From assembly GCA_902728285.1 (NCBI GenBank), contig CACVBU010000189.1:516185-580184 (forward strand): DNA of 64,000 nt, in the 5' to 3' direction. Positions 24,401-39,000 of this stretch are shown here, in pieces. Origin of the DNA: Clytia hemisphaerica. Taxonomy: Eukaryota > Cnidaria > Hydrozoa > Leptothecata > Clytiidae. The translations under genes were made by a program, and so were the position numbers. Position 1 is the first letter of the stretch. Each line of letters starts with the position of its first letter. The notes under the pieces are model-generated. The model worked only from the letters and a program-made list of their open reading frames with translations. It made no database searches and was not told the DNA's origin.

Positions 24401-27078
24401 TCTTGAGACAAAACTTTAATTTTCTTTTAATGCAGAAAAACAAGTTGTTCTCCTGTCGGGCCAGCGTAAGGGATACGTAACCAGAGTGTTGTCGGTATGG
24501 TATTATCAGCGTTGTCATTTTCAGAGTGTCGGGGACTGGTTGCGGTTTTAATGATGTTGTTGACGACAAAGCGAGGAAAACCATTCCAAGAAGCGAACTT
24601 TTTGATCAGGTTAATTTCATTTTTCAATTTAGCAGGATGACAAAGTTTGGTGGCATGGTTGGCAAGGCTAGAAATCCATGCTTTTCGGTAAGACCAAGGA
24701 GCGTAGCTATCAAAATTTGTATATAAGCCACTGTTTGTATCTTTTCTAAATATAGATAGACCATCTGGTGAAATCTCAAGATCTAAGAAGTGCGGTGTTT
24801 CATCTTCAAATTTGTCAACTGTAAATTGAAGATTTTTATCAAATTTGTTAAGGGAGCAATGAATAAAAATTGATAAAATTGATAAAATTGATTTGATTGA
24901 TATTGATAAAATTGATTTGATAAAAATCTTCAATTTACAGTTGACAAATTTGAAGATGAAACACCGCACTTCTTAGATCTTGAGATTTCACCAGATGGTC
25001 TATCTATATTTAGAAAAGATACAAACAGTGGCTTATATACAAATTTTGATAGCTACGCTCCTTGGTCTTACCGAAAAGCATGGATTTCTAGCCTTGCCAA
25101 CCGTGCCACCAAACTTTGTCATCCTGCTAAATTGAAAAATGAAATTAACCTGATCAAAAAGTTCGCTTCTTGGAATGGTTTTCCTCGCTTTGTCGTCAAC
25201 AAAATCATTAAAACCGCAACCAGTCCCCGACACTCTGAAAATGACAACGCTGATAATACCATACCGACAACACTCTGGTTACGTATCCCTTACGCTGGCC
25301 CGACAGGAGAACAACTTGTTTCTGCATTTAAAAGAAAATTAAAGTTTTGTCTCAAGAAAGACACTAATGTCAAGTTTCGAGTAATCTATTCAACACACAA
25401 AATTGGCTTCTACACCAACATGAAAGACCCAACACCCTTGAAGTTCAAGTCGAACATTGTTTATCGATTTATCTGCCCTGGTTGTCGTGCCTCTTATGTC
25501 GGCAAAACGGAGAGGAATTTATTCACGCGATGCTCAGAACATGCTACAAAGAAGGAGAGTGCAGTTCTCGAACATTTGAAGGAGTGCTCTGAAGTCAAGT
25601 TTATAACTACCCTCCTGACGCTTGGTATTGAAAAGCCTAATTTTTGCTCCATCTACATAAATCTCGTAAATGATAATACGTCAGTAATTGATTCCAGTGA
25701 TAATTGGTCATCACTTCTATACAAAGAAGCTTTACATATCAAAAGACTGAAACCTATTTTAAACAACGGCCTAAAAGCCTCTAGAGAATTATACCTTTTT
25801 TAACTACTTTTTATTACGACCTTGTCTTTTAACCATTTTACAATTTTAATAGCCTTCAATTAGCGTTTTTTTTTTTTTTTCCAATTTTTCACATAAGTAG
25901 CAACTTTGTAATTTTACATTTTACAATCCTGAAAGATGAGTGAAGTTATGCTCGAAATATAGATATTTTATCAAACATCAATTCGTTGTCAATTTTCTGA
26001 TCAAGATTATGATAATGAATTCACTATTCGGAATCTCTTTCGTACTCTTTTATTTGAAGTTATCAGCTGGTAATGGTTTTTTTAATTAGTTGAAGACTGT
26101 CGCGTTCGCCAAAACATCTATTATAATTGGAGTAACTATTTGATAATTCCAACTATATTAGTATAGAATAACTCAAGTTTTCACATTATTCCTATCAGAG
26201 TGTTTTCAATTCTTAGGATTTTCTGAAGACATGTATACTACTGGCAAAGGCAATGAAGTTTACTTTGAACATAAAATATCAAAAGAGGTTTTGACTTGCA
26301 AATTGGTTATGACAGATTCAAATGAAAAGAGGATAGCATGCGAGACACCGTAATTATTTTTTTGATCTTATGAACCAAAAGCCCACCTCTTTGAAAGTTT
26401 TTAAATTATCATGAAACACAAAAAAAAAAAAAATTCATTAAAAACAGCATTGATAAACAAATTCTGGAAAATTCTGGAAAATTAAGTGTTTTATTAATTT
26501 ATTTTCACACGTAAATTGGAAAAACAACTCATTGGAACCTATGAAGCTATGGACTTTCTCTAATTTGATCTTCAAGGGACTAAAATTTCTGTTTGAGTTA
26601 GAGAAAGATTCGAATTACAGATCGACAGAGTTTGACCTACTTTATTACATGTTATATCAAGCTTTTCTTATTTTTTTTAGGCCTGAACCATCTTCTCGGG
26701 ATGGAGATTACCATATAAAAGTCAAAGTAGATGGAGAGTCAATCTATTGCACTCAAACTTTTCATGTAAGTTGATTTTTTTTAAGTCTTGAAAATTAATA
26801 ACTAGAAAGTTGTTTTTTTAAGTTTCTGTACAGTACACTGTAGGTTTTTACATGAACAGGAGAGTTGTCATGAGGTTTTCTCTCCTAAAAGATCTCCTTT
26901 TTAGCGTCATTGAATATTTATCTACGTTTGAATAATTAAAAATTGCATTTGATTTTTGATTTTCAATTGTTTAAATATAAGTATTTTTTTGCTAAAAGTT
27001 ATTTTGTCTATTTTGTTTAGTACCGTAATAATCAAACACCATTCATCAGAAAAATCACATCGCAATCTGGTTTTCCAG
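21472..27078 (+). CDS. PKHD1L1-like exons 1-5: signal peptide, IPT 1, start of IPT 2
   Basis: Exons 21472-21529, 22181-22279, 26217-26349, 26681-26765, 27021-27078. Exon 1 encodes [19 protein letters not shown], a typical signal peptide. Exon 2 opens the first IPT with [20 protein letters not shown] and exon 3 gives [19 protein letters not shown] with the conserved ACETP end. Exon 5 starts IPT 2 ([13 protein letters not shown]). The ATG at 21472 is chosen because it gives the only signal peptide in phase with exon 2. Intron 2 (22280-26216) is swollen by a DNA transposon and an inverted pair of Penelope-like elements. Confidence 0.9.
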
Positions 27079-30000
27079 GTAACATAGCTTATTTCTGAAA
27101 ATGAACCTGCTTTCTTAAAATGGTTAACCTCCAAAATAGCAAATGTTGGATTGGAAATTCTCCCACAAAAAGGGAAAGTAGTGAGTAATTATAAAGTTGA
27201 AAGATAATTTGAAAGTTGTTTTGTTATGTTACTAATTTTCACTTTCTGATAGGTAGACTTTTCTTATTCAGTGATATTGAAAGACAGTTTAAATAGAGAA
27301 TTTCATGTTTCTTCAAGAAATTAATGTTTTATTTTTTTAACCAGGGGAGACAATGAGGATTGAGGGTCGCTTTCTTTCCAAACAAATCAGTCGTATCGAT
27401 GGAGGAAAAGAGGGAGATGGTGAAACTTTTGTTGCTGATGCAAGAGAAATTAACAAGTACAGAATAGCTACCGTTTAATTGTGTTCTAATTTGGAATAGA
27501 GTCACAGAAAAGATATTGCTAAAACTAACAGAATATAACATTCAAATTGGATATTTCTGAAATATTTTTATTTTATTTTCAGATTTTTTGTTGGTACATC
27601 CATTGGGAATGCTTTTGACGAGACAAATGAAATGTAATTTTTGATTTGGTTAAAATTCCAAACTCTGACAACTACAATTGAGTTTTTCTTAATCTTATGT
27701 AAAGTTTTAGACAAGCACATAAAGGAAATAAACAGAAAAGTTTTTGATACTGTTTCAAGCTGTCTTTAGTCAGACTTCCCATGTTTTATTATTACTATTA
27801 TTATTAAAATTTTGTTTTCACTGTTTTAAAAGGGGATTTACTTTTTGAACAAGTCATGACTGATTCTTCTATTTCTACAGAATTGGGATGCAATTTGATT
27901 CGAACAATTATCACACTGAAGGATGGGTCAAAATTCAAGCAGAACTGAAAATTCCTGGTAACCAATATATGATCTGTTCATCTATAATTTTGAAGATCTG
28001 ATTTGATATAATATTTTAGAAATGCTTGCATCATTGTAAGGAATAACAAGGTTAAGGTTAAGAGAATCATCAGAAGGTATTGCATCAACTTAACATTGAG
28101 GTTTTGATATAGTTCAAACCCATAACAAACATTACTTTAAGTGTTTTCAACAATAATTTTGAATTGTTTCTTTTCATTCAGGCTCATTCAATGTATCTTT
28201 CATCACTTCACTCAACGCTGGAAGAAGTCGGAGATTACAATCATCCTTGTTTGTTGATGCAACCGATGAGATTTATAATTATCAAACATATGCTTGTAAG
28301 TTGGTCAGCTATAAAGAAGCCCCCCCCTGCCCCCAGCAGATCTTTAATTCACACAATCACGCAAATATTTTTCCCAAATTCACGCATTCATGCAATGTTT
28401 TTTCGCAGTTCCCGGAAAGTTTTCCAATTCACGCATTCACGCAAACCGCTGGGGGTCCCTTTAAAAAACAATTGATACTCTAATTCGATTTTCAAGGAAT
28501 GGAATTTTCATTGTCTGAGAGAATGATTTGAATTACAGGGAATGTTTCATACAAGCTTAAGGAACAACCTTTTTAGTTTGAATGATAGAAATATTTGAAT
28601 AATAGAGGTTCGAATCAGAGCCTGCACATTAGTAGAATAATAACATTTTTGTAGAGCGTTCTAGAGCTTTTATTTGTGGTATCTGCACAACCGTATCATG
28701 TTTAACTTTTTGATAATATCTACCAACTATTAATTATAATGAGCGATATTCTTAAACATCATAGCACTCTATTCATTGATTAATGTTTGCATTACAGTGT
28801 TCAAAGTTCTTCTGTCTCAGACAAATTTTCGAAAATTCAAATATAAGAAAAATACTAAAAGAATATAAGAAAAAAATATAAGAAAAATATTAAGAAAAAT
28901 ATATAATATAAGAAAAATATAAAAAAAATATAAGAAAAAAATATAAGAAAAAAATATAAGAAAAATATTAAGGGTCAGGGCTGAGCTTTTATTTTTATTT
29001 TTCTATCTGAGAAAAATAACATTGCTTTGACCAATTGATTTATGATTGCATATAAAGCTTTGGCATATTTGAAAAAGAGTTAACATTTTATAATCCTTTA
29101 TAATCATCTAGTGGTTCATTCAATCAAGCCAAACAAGGGAAGTATGGAAGGAGGTACCACTTTAGAAATTCATGGAGAATTCTTTGGAACACCATCCATA
29201 ACTAAAAATGTTTGGATCAAAGTTGCCGGCATCAAATGTGAAGTTATACAACACACTCGTGAAATGATCAAATGTATTACTGGAAAAGCTGACCAAAATC
29301 TTTTGAATGGTGATCTGTTTGCAGGTATGTTTTTGAAACCTTATTGCGGATAGTTTGAATTTTTTTCTGCTTTTTGCTATCTTAATTTGATCTCAAAAAT
29401 TGTTACATTCTTCTGTCTCATAACTTTGAGGAAAGTTTTTCAGGAAGGACAAGCTTTGCCCGATCAATAGAGAATATGCTAAGATAAGCTTTGGCCAAAA
29501 AGGGGGTCTTTTCATAGTTATCAGAGAAGGGCTCCTTTGATTAAAATGCTTTTATTTCTTACAACTCCATACATAATGTTTTATACTAATATCAATTTAA
29601 TACCTACCTAGGAAGGAAACGCTATCAAAAAGGTTGAATTTCATTTTATTTTGGTCACATAATCAATAGCCGATCACTTCGCCATTCCCTGCATTGCCTT
29701 CCTAATTTTATTGACCACTCTCTGATGCTGATTTTGATCATGTAATCCATGTGATTAAAATCAACCTAATTTCCAAAACATGTTCTTTATTCTATTGACT
29801 ATGGTTTTATCTTTAGAAATGTATATCCTGTACCAAATGTCAAGATTTTTCTGCTTCTTTTAGGTGGCAGAGGCTATTTCCAAGAAGCTTGGCCAAATCA
29901 TAGAAACTATGATGTAAAGACTGTTCGTACAAGATACAATTCAACATACCCCATCAAAAGTTTAAAGACAACTGAATATGCTCTTCAAGATTACAATAAT

Positions 30001-33000
30001 TACGATAAATATGAAGTCAAGCTATCATATGCAAGCGCAAGGTAAGAAATTAAACTTATGATTTAAAGGGATAATCAGATGGTTTGAGATATTTTGCCTA
30101 TAGATAGTTTCTAGGATTTTAGGAAAAACTTCTAATTTTTTCGGTGTACTTATTTTCCTAACTCAAGTTATGCCACTTTGAAATTTTGAACCTTTGCTTG
30201 AAAATAATAGAAAAAAGTGTGAAAAGTCCCTGAAAAGTCCCATTTTTCGAGATTTCAAATTGGCATAACTTGAGTTAGGAAAATAAGTACACCGAAAAAT
30301 TTAGAGGTTTTTCCTAAAATCCTAGAAGCTATCTGCAGGTAAAATATCTCAAACCATCTGATTATCCCTTTAATTCATATCTATATATTCTCAACACTTA
30401 GTGTTTTTAACACTCTGGTAACAAAAGCTGTCTGTGCTTGCTTACCTGAGGCAAACTGATGAGTGGGAAGGACGAAATTCCTGCCTGCATATAGATATTC
30501 ATTGTCATGTGAATTGTTGAGTTTTAAACCGATTTTAACAGTGCCCAACAAAAATACCTGATGGAAACACAAAGCCTTGATTGATTTAAAACCTTGAATT
30601 TGAATCACTTTTGTTTCTAGGTATGAAGGGTTTTTGAGACCTCCATACAGTGGGATGTTTCGTTTGATGATCAATTGTGATGACCAAGGGGAATTCTTCA
30701 TCAGCCAAGGATCACAGAATCGATCACGTGACAACATGGTAAGAAAGGATCCGGTTCTGAAATTTTTATCTGTATGCAATGCCACGATAGTTCTCTGAAA
30801 ACTTTTCGAGTAAATTAAAGATCTGAAACTGATAATAATAGTTATAATTGGCTTCTCTCTTACAAAGAATTCATGGATTCCTGTTTTGAGCTCCCAGGAG
30901 TTTTTTACTAAATACAAGCTCGCAAAATACTGACACACAGCTTTTAGATCATGTGTAAACCATTAAGTATTCGGTACCTAGTACTGTTACACTGACAGAC
31001 TTCTTGGGTTTCCGTCTACAAAATACCCCTCACATGGCTAGGATTGACCCTGGGAAAGGTACATTCAATTGCCAAGTGAATCATAGAGGGCTTATCTAAA
31101 GAATCCTGCATTACTAAAAAAAGACAAAAAGTACGACAAATTTCATAAAGAACGACAAATTTCATAAAGAACGACAAATTTCGCCATCCACAACCCCGAC
31201 TACACCACATTGGTTATCACGGGAATTATCTTCATGTGGTTTTAAAGAATGCAGGATTCTTTAGAGAAACAGACTGATAGCATTGACTGGGAATTGCACC
31301 TCGACCTTCTTGACTGCAGTCTAGTTCTTAAGCTAGGATCTTTACAAGAATATCTTATTAAAGATAATTTTAAATGCACATCATCCTTGTATTCCATTAA
31401 CTATAACTTTGATACCATTTAATTACCTGATAAATGATTTTTACTTTCTAGACACTTGTTGCATTCAGTTACAGTCACACTAACCGTAACTTCTGGTACC
31501 GTGCATCGCAGCAATCTGAACCAATGTATCTTGACCGAAACAAAGAATATTTCTACCAAGCCTATGTTGCTGATGGAGGTGGATCCCTCTATTTTCAATT
31601 AGGATTATTCGGTGAAAAGACACAACATCCTAATAGCAGAGTTAACAAAGCTAGAGACGAGAAACAACAAATTTTTATTAAATCATACCATAGACCTAAT
31701 GTTCAGGTAAGTAAGGATTGATTACAAACACAGAGCTTCCTCTAAGCAGTTTTAGCTTGGAAGGGTTTTCAGATTTTGATAGATTTTTTTATTGACCCTA
31801 CCATTTCTTGATAAAGCGAATGATGCATCTCGAAGGATCGACCTTTTGAACGAAATTCTTTCTTGTTAGTAAATTCACATTGTTGACCCCTTCGTGCAAT
31901 ATTTTCAGCCAAGCCAAGCCAAAAAATACCTTGTTTTTTGTCGTCAAAATGAAGAAAAGTGAATATAAAGCGCAGTGTTGATTTTCTATGTGAAAAATTG
32001 ACGTCACAATGAATTTTCTTGACGAAAACCCTAAAGGCAACTATGTTTTCGTGTGAAAAAAACAAACAATGACATTGCGTAATAAGTTGTTCAGACTTCG
32101 TAAGATAAACCGATTAAAAATAGTTAGACATATTAATCTTTAGATTTTGAATATGACCAATGCATCACTTCACACTAAATTCAACATATCAATGGATGGC
32201 AAGAAATCATCTCAAGAAATCAGTAGAAATTCTACCACAAAAGAAATCGAGAAGGTCTTCTATGACTTATTTAGTACTAGCTGTGAATATCAACCTATTC
32301 CAGGTGAGATTACCTTCGACATTCAACGTAATTTTCATAAGCGGGGTACCTCTTGGGGTCTTCCTTCCTAAAAGAATTCAGTTTAGATTTTTTTCCATAT
32401 TTGAAGCAATATCCCCTATTAAATGCCAGTCCTCCTATTAGGAATTATAAGAAACCAATTTAAGACCCTTCACAAATTTTTGAAAATCTCAGACCTGCCC
32501 TCTTAAGGGGTGTTCTAAGGGATGTAATTAAAAAATTAACTACATTAGAATCTGATTGAAAAGTTTGATAATGATGATGTGCCCTTCATCGTGTTGTTTT
32601 TTAGATTTATTCTTCAAAATTCAGTCCAGACCAAATCTTCAATCCAATTTCAAGCAAATTGATGTTTCTGAATGAAAGATGCTACGGATCCTAAGGGTTA
32701 GGGGGGATGATAAAAGTTATGGCAATATTTTTATTTTTTAGAGTCTGCTATCTTTTACCATGAGAGTTACGAAACATCAAAACACAAGGACCATACTGAG
32801 TACGGATGGCGTACTACCAACAAACGGGCGGCTTGCGGGCGTTACTCATTGAAAATGCATGACAATAACAATATTGCTTTCTTGGCTACAAGAACAGCAC
32901 GTCCTGATACAGGAAGGATTAATAATTGGTATCTGGTCAACACATATAATTGGGTAAGTGATTAGACTTCTCAATGTTAATCATTTTAGTGGTAGGAAAA

Positions 33001-36000
33001 ACAAAAATTTCTTTGAAGGTTCCACCAACGGAACGAAACGTAACAAGTGTGAATGTCAAAATGCGAAATATCAAAAAAGAAGACGTTACACAGATCGAAA
33101 CAGTTTCACTCCACTATTTTATCGGAACGGAACTCTTCCGTTTTCTTGCTCTGAAACGTTCCGAAACTAATATGAACACTCTCGGTCCGTAACGAAAATC
33201 ATACCGGAGCGACAAACGGAACAGTAACGTCAGAACATGGTCTATAACTATAAATTTAATACTGAGAATATTTACTAAGTTTTGTTTCAGTTCAAACTTA
33301 AGAGACAAATCCAAATACAGTAGACTTCTTTGTTAGAAATACCTCACGAAGGGATGCAATGAACATAAATTTTGACCCAGAGGGGGGCTACTAGGATTTG
33401 AGAATGTCGGGTATGCGCGGGCCGGACTTCCGAAAACCGACTTTAGGTTTGAACGTGTATTTGCCTCTTTATGTTGCAATTTGACATATCTGGGCTCACC
33501 GACATTTTCGGTTTCGAAATCGCTGTATGAGAAAAATGTTCTTTGATTATTTTTTTCATCGTTTTCAGATCTGCTTCTCATATATTGGTCCAATTGAGAA
33601 GTTAGAATTACAAGTTAATTACCAAACAGGAGAGAATCATGAGTCTCGAAGAACAGATACGCGAGTTTATACTTTGGCTAAGAAGGATGGAAACTGGCAA
33701 TGTTTTGATTTAAAACAGATGTTTGAAGCTGACGCATATCTGAGAGATACGAAAAAAATGAATTGGCAAGGTGATGTCACTATAAGGTATAAATATTTTA
33801 TTTTGCGGATTGAATTTTTTTTCTTAGCCTTTAAAATTCGGCATAAAAATTCGAAACATATAATTAGAACCCTTGAAGCATAATAGTGCGACATTTGGAT
33901 TTTCAGTTTTTCTTAGACCGATAGTAAAGCAAGTTTGGTTATTTTTCTCAAAATGACGATCTTTGATTTGTAAAAAAGTTCTTCTAGTCTACTTAAATGG
34001 ACCCAGAGAAAGCAAAATTCGATTTACGGCCTTTCTTTAAATATGATTCATATGAAATTCTACAAATGTTACTTGTTTTCCTTCAGGTATTTGAAGTTCA
34101 GGAAATATGCAGGCGCTACTGATCCCATTTATTTGGACGAGTTTTGGATCACGTCAGAACCTCCTATACGTAAGTGGAATTGTTGTGCCAGATTGTTAGT
34201 TAGAATCATTTCACCAAAATTTTTGTTGACAATTTGCTGACAATGGTTTTCGTTTTCTTAAAAACATCAGTAACGCTATGATCCTATACATACTTGTAGT
34301 TCCTCTCTGACCAAAATACGGCTCGTTCCAAATATTTCTTATAGTTTCAACAGAAGTACACTTAATTTACACTGTTTTTTATATTGATTCTCAAAAAATG
34401 AAATTCTCATGGCAAACTTTGAGAAGTTACTTGGTAATCTTTAAGACTTCCTATTCTTCCAGAACTTTTAGATGTATTTACTCTGAGAATCATTTGTATT
34501 GTCATTCTTTTAGCTATGAAGAAAACTCCAGCCCCTGGCAAGTATTGGATTCACAAGTATGACGTCATCAAAGACGACACGTCAATCAAAGTTGACATTT
34601 ATCCATCAGAATGCGGTCTCGATGTCCCAAGAATTAGAATTGATAACTGGAATAGTAATTTTGATGGAGAAAGCAAGGCACACTGTGATAAAAATGTTAC
34701 ATGCTCTGAGGCAATCGAGACACGAAATTGCACCATGAATGTAACATGCCTTGATAAGTCAACCTGTGAAACAGAAACTCGATTAACTTGCTACAATATA
34801 ACAAAAACACATAATTGTACTGCACAAAATTTAATTTGCCTTAACCAGACAGTCGAAAGCCGAAACTGTACAGGCCAAAACACGACCTGCTTTAACCAAA
34901 CAGTTTCTAAACAAAACTGTACAGTTCAAAACATGACTTGTCTCGATCAATCAGTTACCCAACAGTGCGTGTACGAGAATATTACAACCTGTTCTAAAAT
35001 GAGCGAGGCAAAGAATTGCTCCAATCTAAACCATACTTGCTTCTACAACGTAACTATAACAACCTGCCGAAACGAGACCGATCCAAATTGTCCAGAGTTG
35101 ATGGAGCCAAATACAGTGATATATTCTGATGGCCAACTTGGTTCGATTGATATTCAACAGCAACAATATCCGAGCCCTCCGGTCACCGGCACTTTTGTTT
35201 TGAAATACACTGGCGAAAACGGGGAAGAACATTTCAGTCGAAGTAAGGAAAATTTTCATTATCTTTTTATTTGCAACTCGGAACAGTTTTGAGAAAAGAT
35301 TTCCCTAATTCTTTTTGAAAAAATGAAAAATTTGAGAAAAACGTGAGTTGTGAAAACCCATGTAAGATTTCAAACCCAGTAGCGTAGACAAGAGGGGCGC
35401 AAAATTTGAGTAGGAAAGCAGATTTTTATGACACTCTAATTATCTTTTTACATTATGAATGGATAATTACAGTGTCATCAAAATCTGCTCTTCCTACACA
35501 AATTTTGTGCCCCTCCTGTCTACGCTACTGCAAACCTACTCCACTTTGGATAAAAGATCTCAATATTTATCGATCAATGAAAAAGGAATATCAGAAAAAT
35601 CATGACAAATATAACACCAAAATATGTACACATTTCACAGAAATCTGTAAAGCATCTTTTATTATTATCATAAATTTTACTTTAAGAACTTTCAAAATGG
35701 TTTCAAAATAATGATTGGTTGTGTTTTTTTTACTCAAGGGATTAAGCCGGATGTAAGCGAGGAAGAAATGAGAGAACATGTCGAACTTGCTTTCCATCAT
35801 ATTACCGGACACGTCAAAGTTGTCCGGAAAGGTATATTCGTTATATACAGTTGACTCTCTCTAATTCGATCTTCAAGGGACAAAAAAAATTTTCTTCGAA
35901 TTAGAGAAACATTCGAAACACAGAAATTATTTTATACTAATTTCCAGCTGAGAGGACCAATGGTTCAGTTTGAATTATAGAAAGATTCGAATATTCGAAT

Positions 36001-39000
36001 AGAGGTTGGAATTAGAGAGAGTTGATTGTACGCGTTGTCTCTTTATCTCTTGTTTGAAAACCATTAATCAGTGCACTCTTGGCCAATATTGAGGCTATCG
36101 ATTCAAAATATTGTTGATGGAATTATTGCAATTTTAGTTTTTTTTCCAAATGGAAATATATTCATTTGAGCATGATAAAAAGCTTTTGAGCTTACACCAT
36201 CATCAGTTGTCGTATTAGTTCACAGACCCGCGAAACCCCAGACCCACTGGAAAATTTGGCCAAAATTTCGTCCCCTGTGGTAAAAATACCCTAAAATTTC
36301 AGACTTAGTGGGAGACTGATTTTGATTTCATACCCACTCAAAATTCAATATAAAAAATTGCACTCCAAAACCAATTAAAAACATTTCTGAGAAAACTGAG
36401 ACTCTTTTTACTTTGCTAACTCAAAATTTTGCATTTTGCATTTCTTGCAGTGTGGAAGGATCTTATTTACGAGAGAAAAAGGCGAATCCCAAAATTTTCA
36501 GCAAAGTAAAGTAATTAAGTCTTTAGTTTTCTCAAGACACTATTTTGAGATTGGAACTTTTGCGTCTCGATCGCAGAGATATAAAGCTTAGTGTCTATAA
36601 TGCTTTCTTATTCATAGGTACATGCTCGGGCTACAGTTGGGACATCACTTTCTACACCGTCGGTGGAAACAAACAGCAGTTAGAGATCATCAATAGTACG
36701 TTAGCAGGGTTGGAAATGGAAAAAGGTGTCAAGACCATTCAAGATGGCGGCATGTTATTCGGGCCGTTGACTGGAGAGTTTTTACAAACAGCTGAAACAA
36801 AACCTCAGGTGATTTTTTTTTAGTTTTCTTTAATTCACTTCTTTAGACAAGGTAAGGTTCAGGCTTTAAAAGGGTTGAATCCATGGCGTTCTAAATCTAC
36901 AGGCCTAGCAAGCGTGCAGGACGTCGATTTTTATGGGATTTAATTTTCTAAAAAGATTTGAAGACACTGCATTGTAGATTTAGAATGCTATGGTCGAATC
37001 AAACTCTACATCTGTGTCTATTACAATGTAATAGCTACACACATTGCAGCCATTCGAACTTTTTAAAATCGCTTTCAACCACTTTTCGTTTAGGGTCTGG
37101 CACAAGGGTTGCCTTGTGTATAAGAGTATAAAATAGAGTCTGGTTAGCATTGGTTAGGCATGATATTTTGTTTATAGGGAATGAGCCCAATATTGATCTC
37201 GGCTCCATTTCAATTTCTAGGTTGTTGTTTCCATCAATGATATTGTGAGTGTATGCAAGGGTGATTGTTCTTTCGAATATTCTGACGCCCTTACGCCCAC
37301 TATCAGCTCAATCACGCCCAAGACTGGAAAGGGTGGTGAAGCAAGTCAAGAAGTTACCATTTCGTGTACTGGTTGTTTAGCCGGTGCCGATAAGAATGAC
37401 GTCACAATTGGTGGTGTGAAATGCATGATTACTACGGCTACCGAAACTGAAATCAAGTGCCGTCCAGGTATTGTTAAAACTCTTCAGTTGAGACACGCGG
37501 AACTTAGTCAGATCATCAATCTTAAAGATTCCGATATGTTAGATTTTTCTATCCATAAGCGATACTTATAGGTGACAAGAGAAACTATTCTTAAATAGAG
37601 CTTTAGTGAGTTTCATAAGAAACGAGTGCGCAAACGGATAAAGGATTTTTTCTTAAAACTTTCCTATATAACGTATAATTTCCCTTGAAGCATCCTTTGT
37701 CAAATACCTAGCAACAACTCTCTAACAATCTCGGTGATTTTGTCCTTAAGTATCGGCTTTAGATGTTTGCTGGCCACGAAAATCCAGTGCTTGAAACGCA
37801 TGGGGATGTGGCTGGCCCTTACTGTCTATCTCTCCAATTTTCTAAATTTTTAATAGCTTTTATTATTATCATAATTTTCAGGTACATCGCCCGCAGGAAA
37901 TAAACCAGTAGTGGTCAATGTCCATGGAAAAGGGAAAGCCAAAACATCGAATGGAGAACCCATCCTTTTCAAGTAAATTTTTTTGTCTTAAAACGCCATA
38001 ATTTTTTTAGAATAAGAATTATCGCCCTAATACATCATATCTACTACCTTAATTTAAACGGTCAACGATCCATTAGGGGTTAAAAAAAAAAAATCATTTT
38101 TGGTCAGAAACCTTGTTACTGTTGGGATGCCCTGCAACCTAATTGCAACCGACATATTTTTGGAAAATGAAGTGGTTTCAGGATATGACCAAATGATGGA
38201 AGACGGGTGAAATGGAAAATTACATTTTTGGCTTTTCTAGGGGTTAATGATCTGTTTTTTTTTTTACAGATGTGTATTTTTTATGTACCCAACAAAAAAA
38301 TTCCTGTATACAATGTCTTTTTTCTCACTTTATAGCTACGAATTAGAAGTCAGTTCTATGGAGCCTAAAAGCGGTGCCGCGGCCGGTGCACAAATTACCG
38401 TAAAAGGCAATTTTGATAAAGAAGAAAACATCACGGCAACTTTCACAAAAGTGACGTCATCAACGTCACGCAAACGTCGGAACGCCGATGACGTTTATGT
38501 ATTAGCAGTTAGACGTGTCGACGAAGGGCAGTTGATGGTAACAACGAACTCGATGCCAGATGCGGAATATCAGTTGACCGTAAGTGTATAAAAAAACTTT
38601 GAACCCTTCAGAACCGAATGGTGTGTATACTATTGTTTTTAAGAGCTTAATTGGGCCGTTTAATTTTATATCCATACAAGGGGTGGACGAACATTTCCAT
38701 GAGCCTGTTTTCATTTTTTCAGGGGGTAAAAAATTATTCTAAAAATTCTAGGGGGTAAAAGACTGATTTTAATTGTCCATCGTCACGTTTAAGGTATTTA
38801 GAAAAAACATTTCTGACATGAAAAGGTTCGTCCACCCCTTTATGATTTTTAATGGAACAGCCCATTTATCACATTGTAATATAAATCCAGTCCGGTTACT
38901 TAATTCAAAGGTTTATGAACCACTGTTAGATAGAGTCTCAAAAATCTTTTGAAAATTTTCAAATTTGAAAAATTTATGCGTGCTGGAAAGGTTTATCGAG

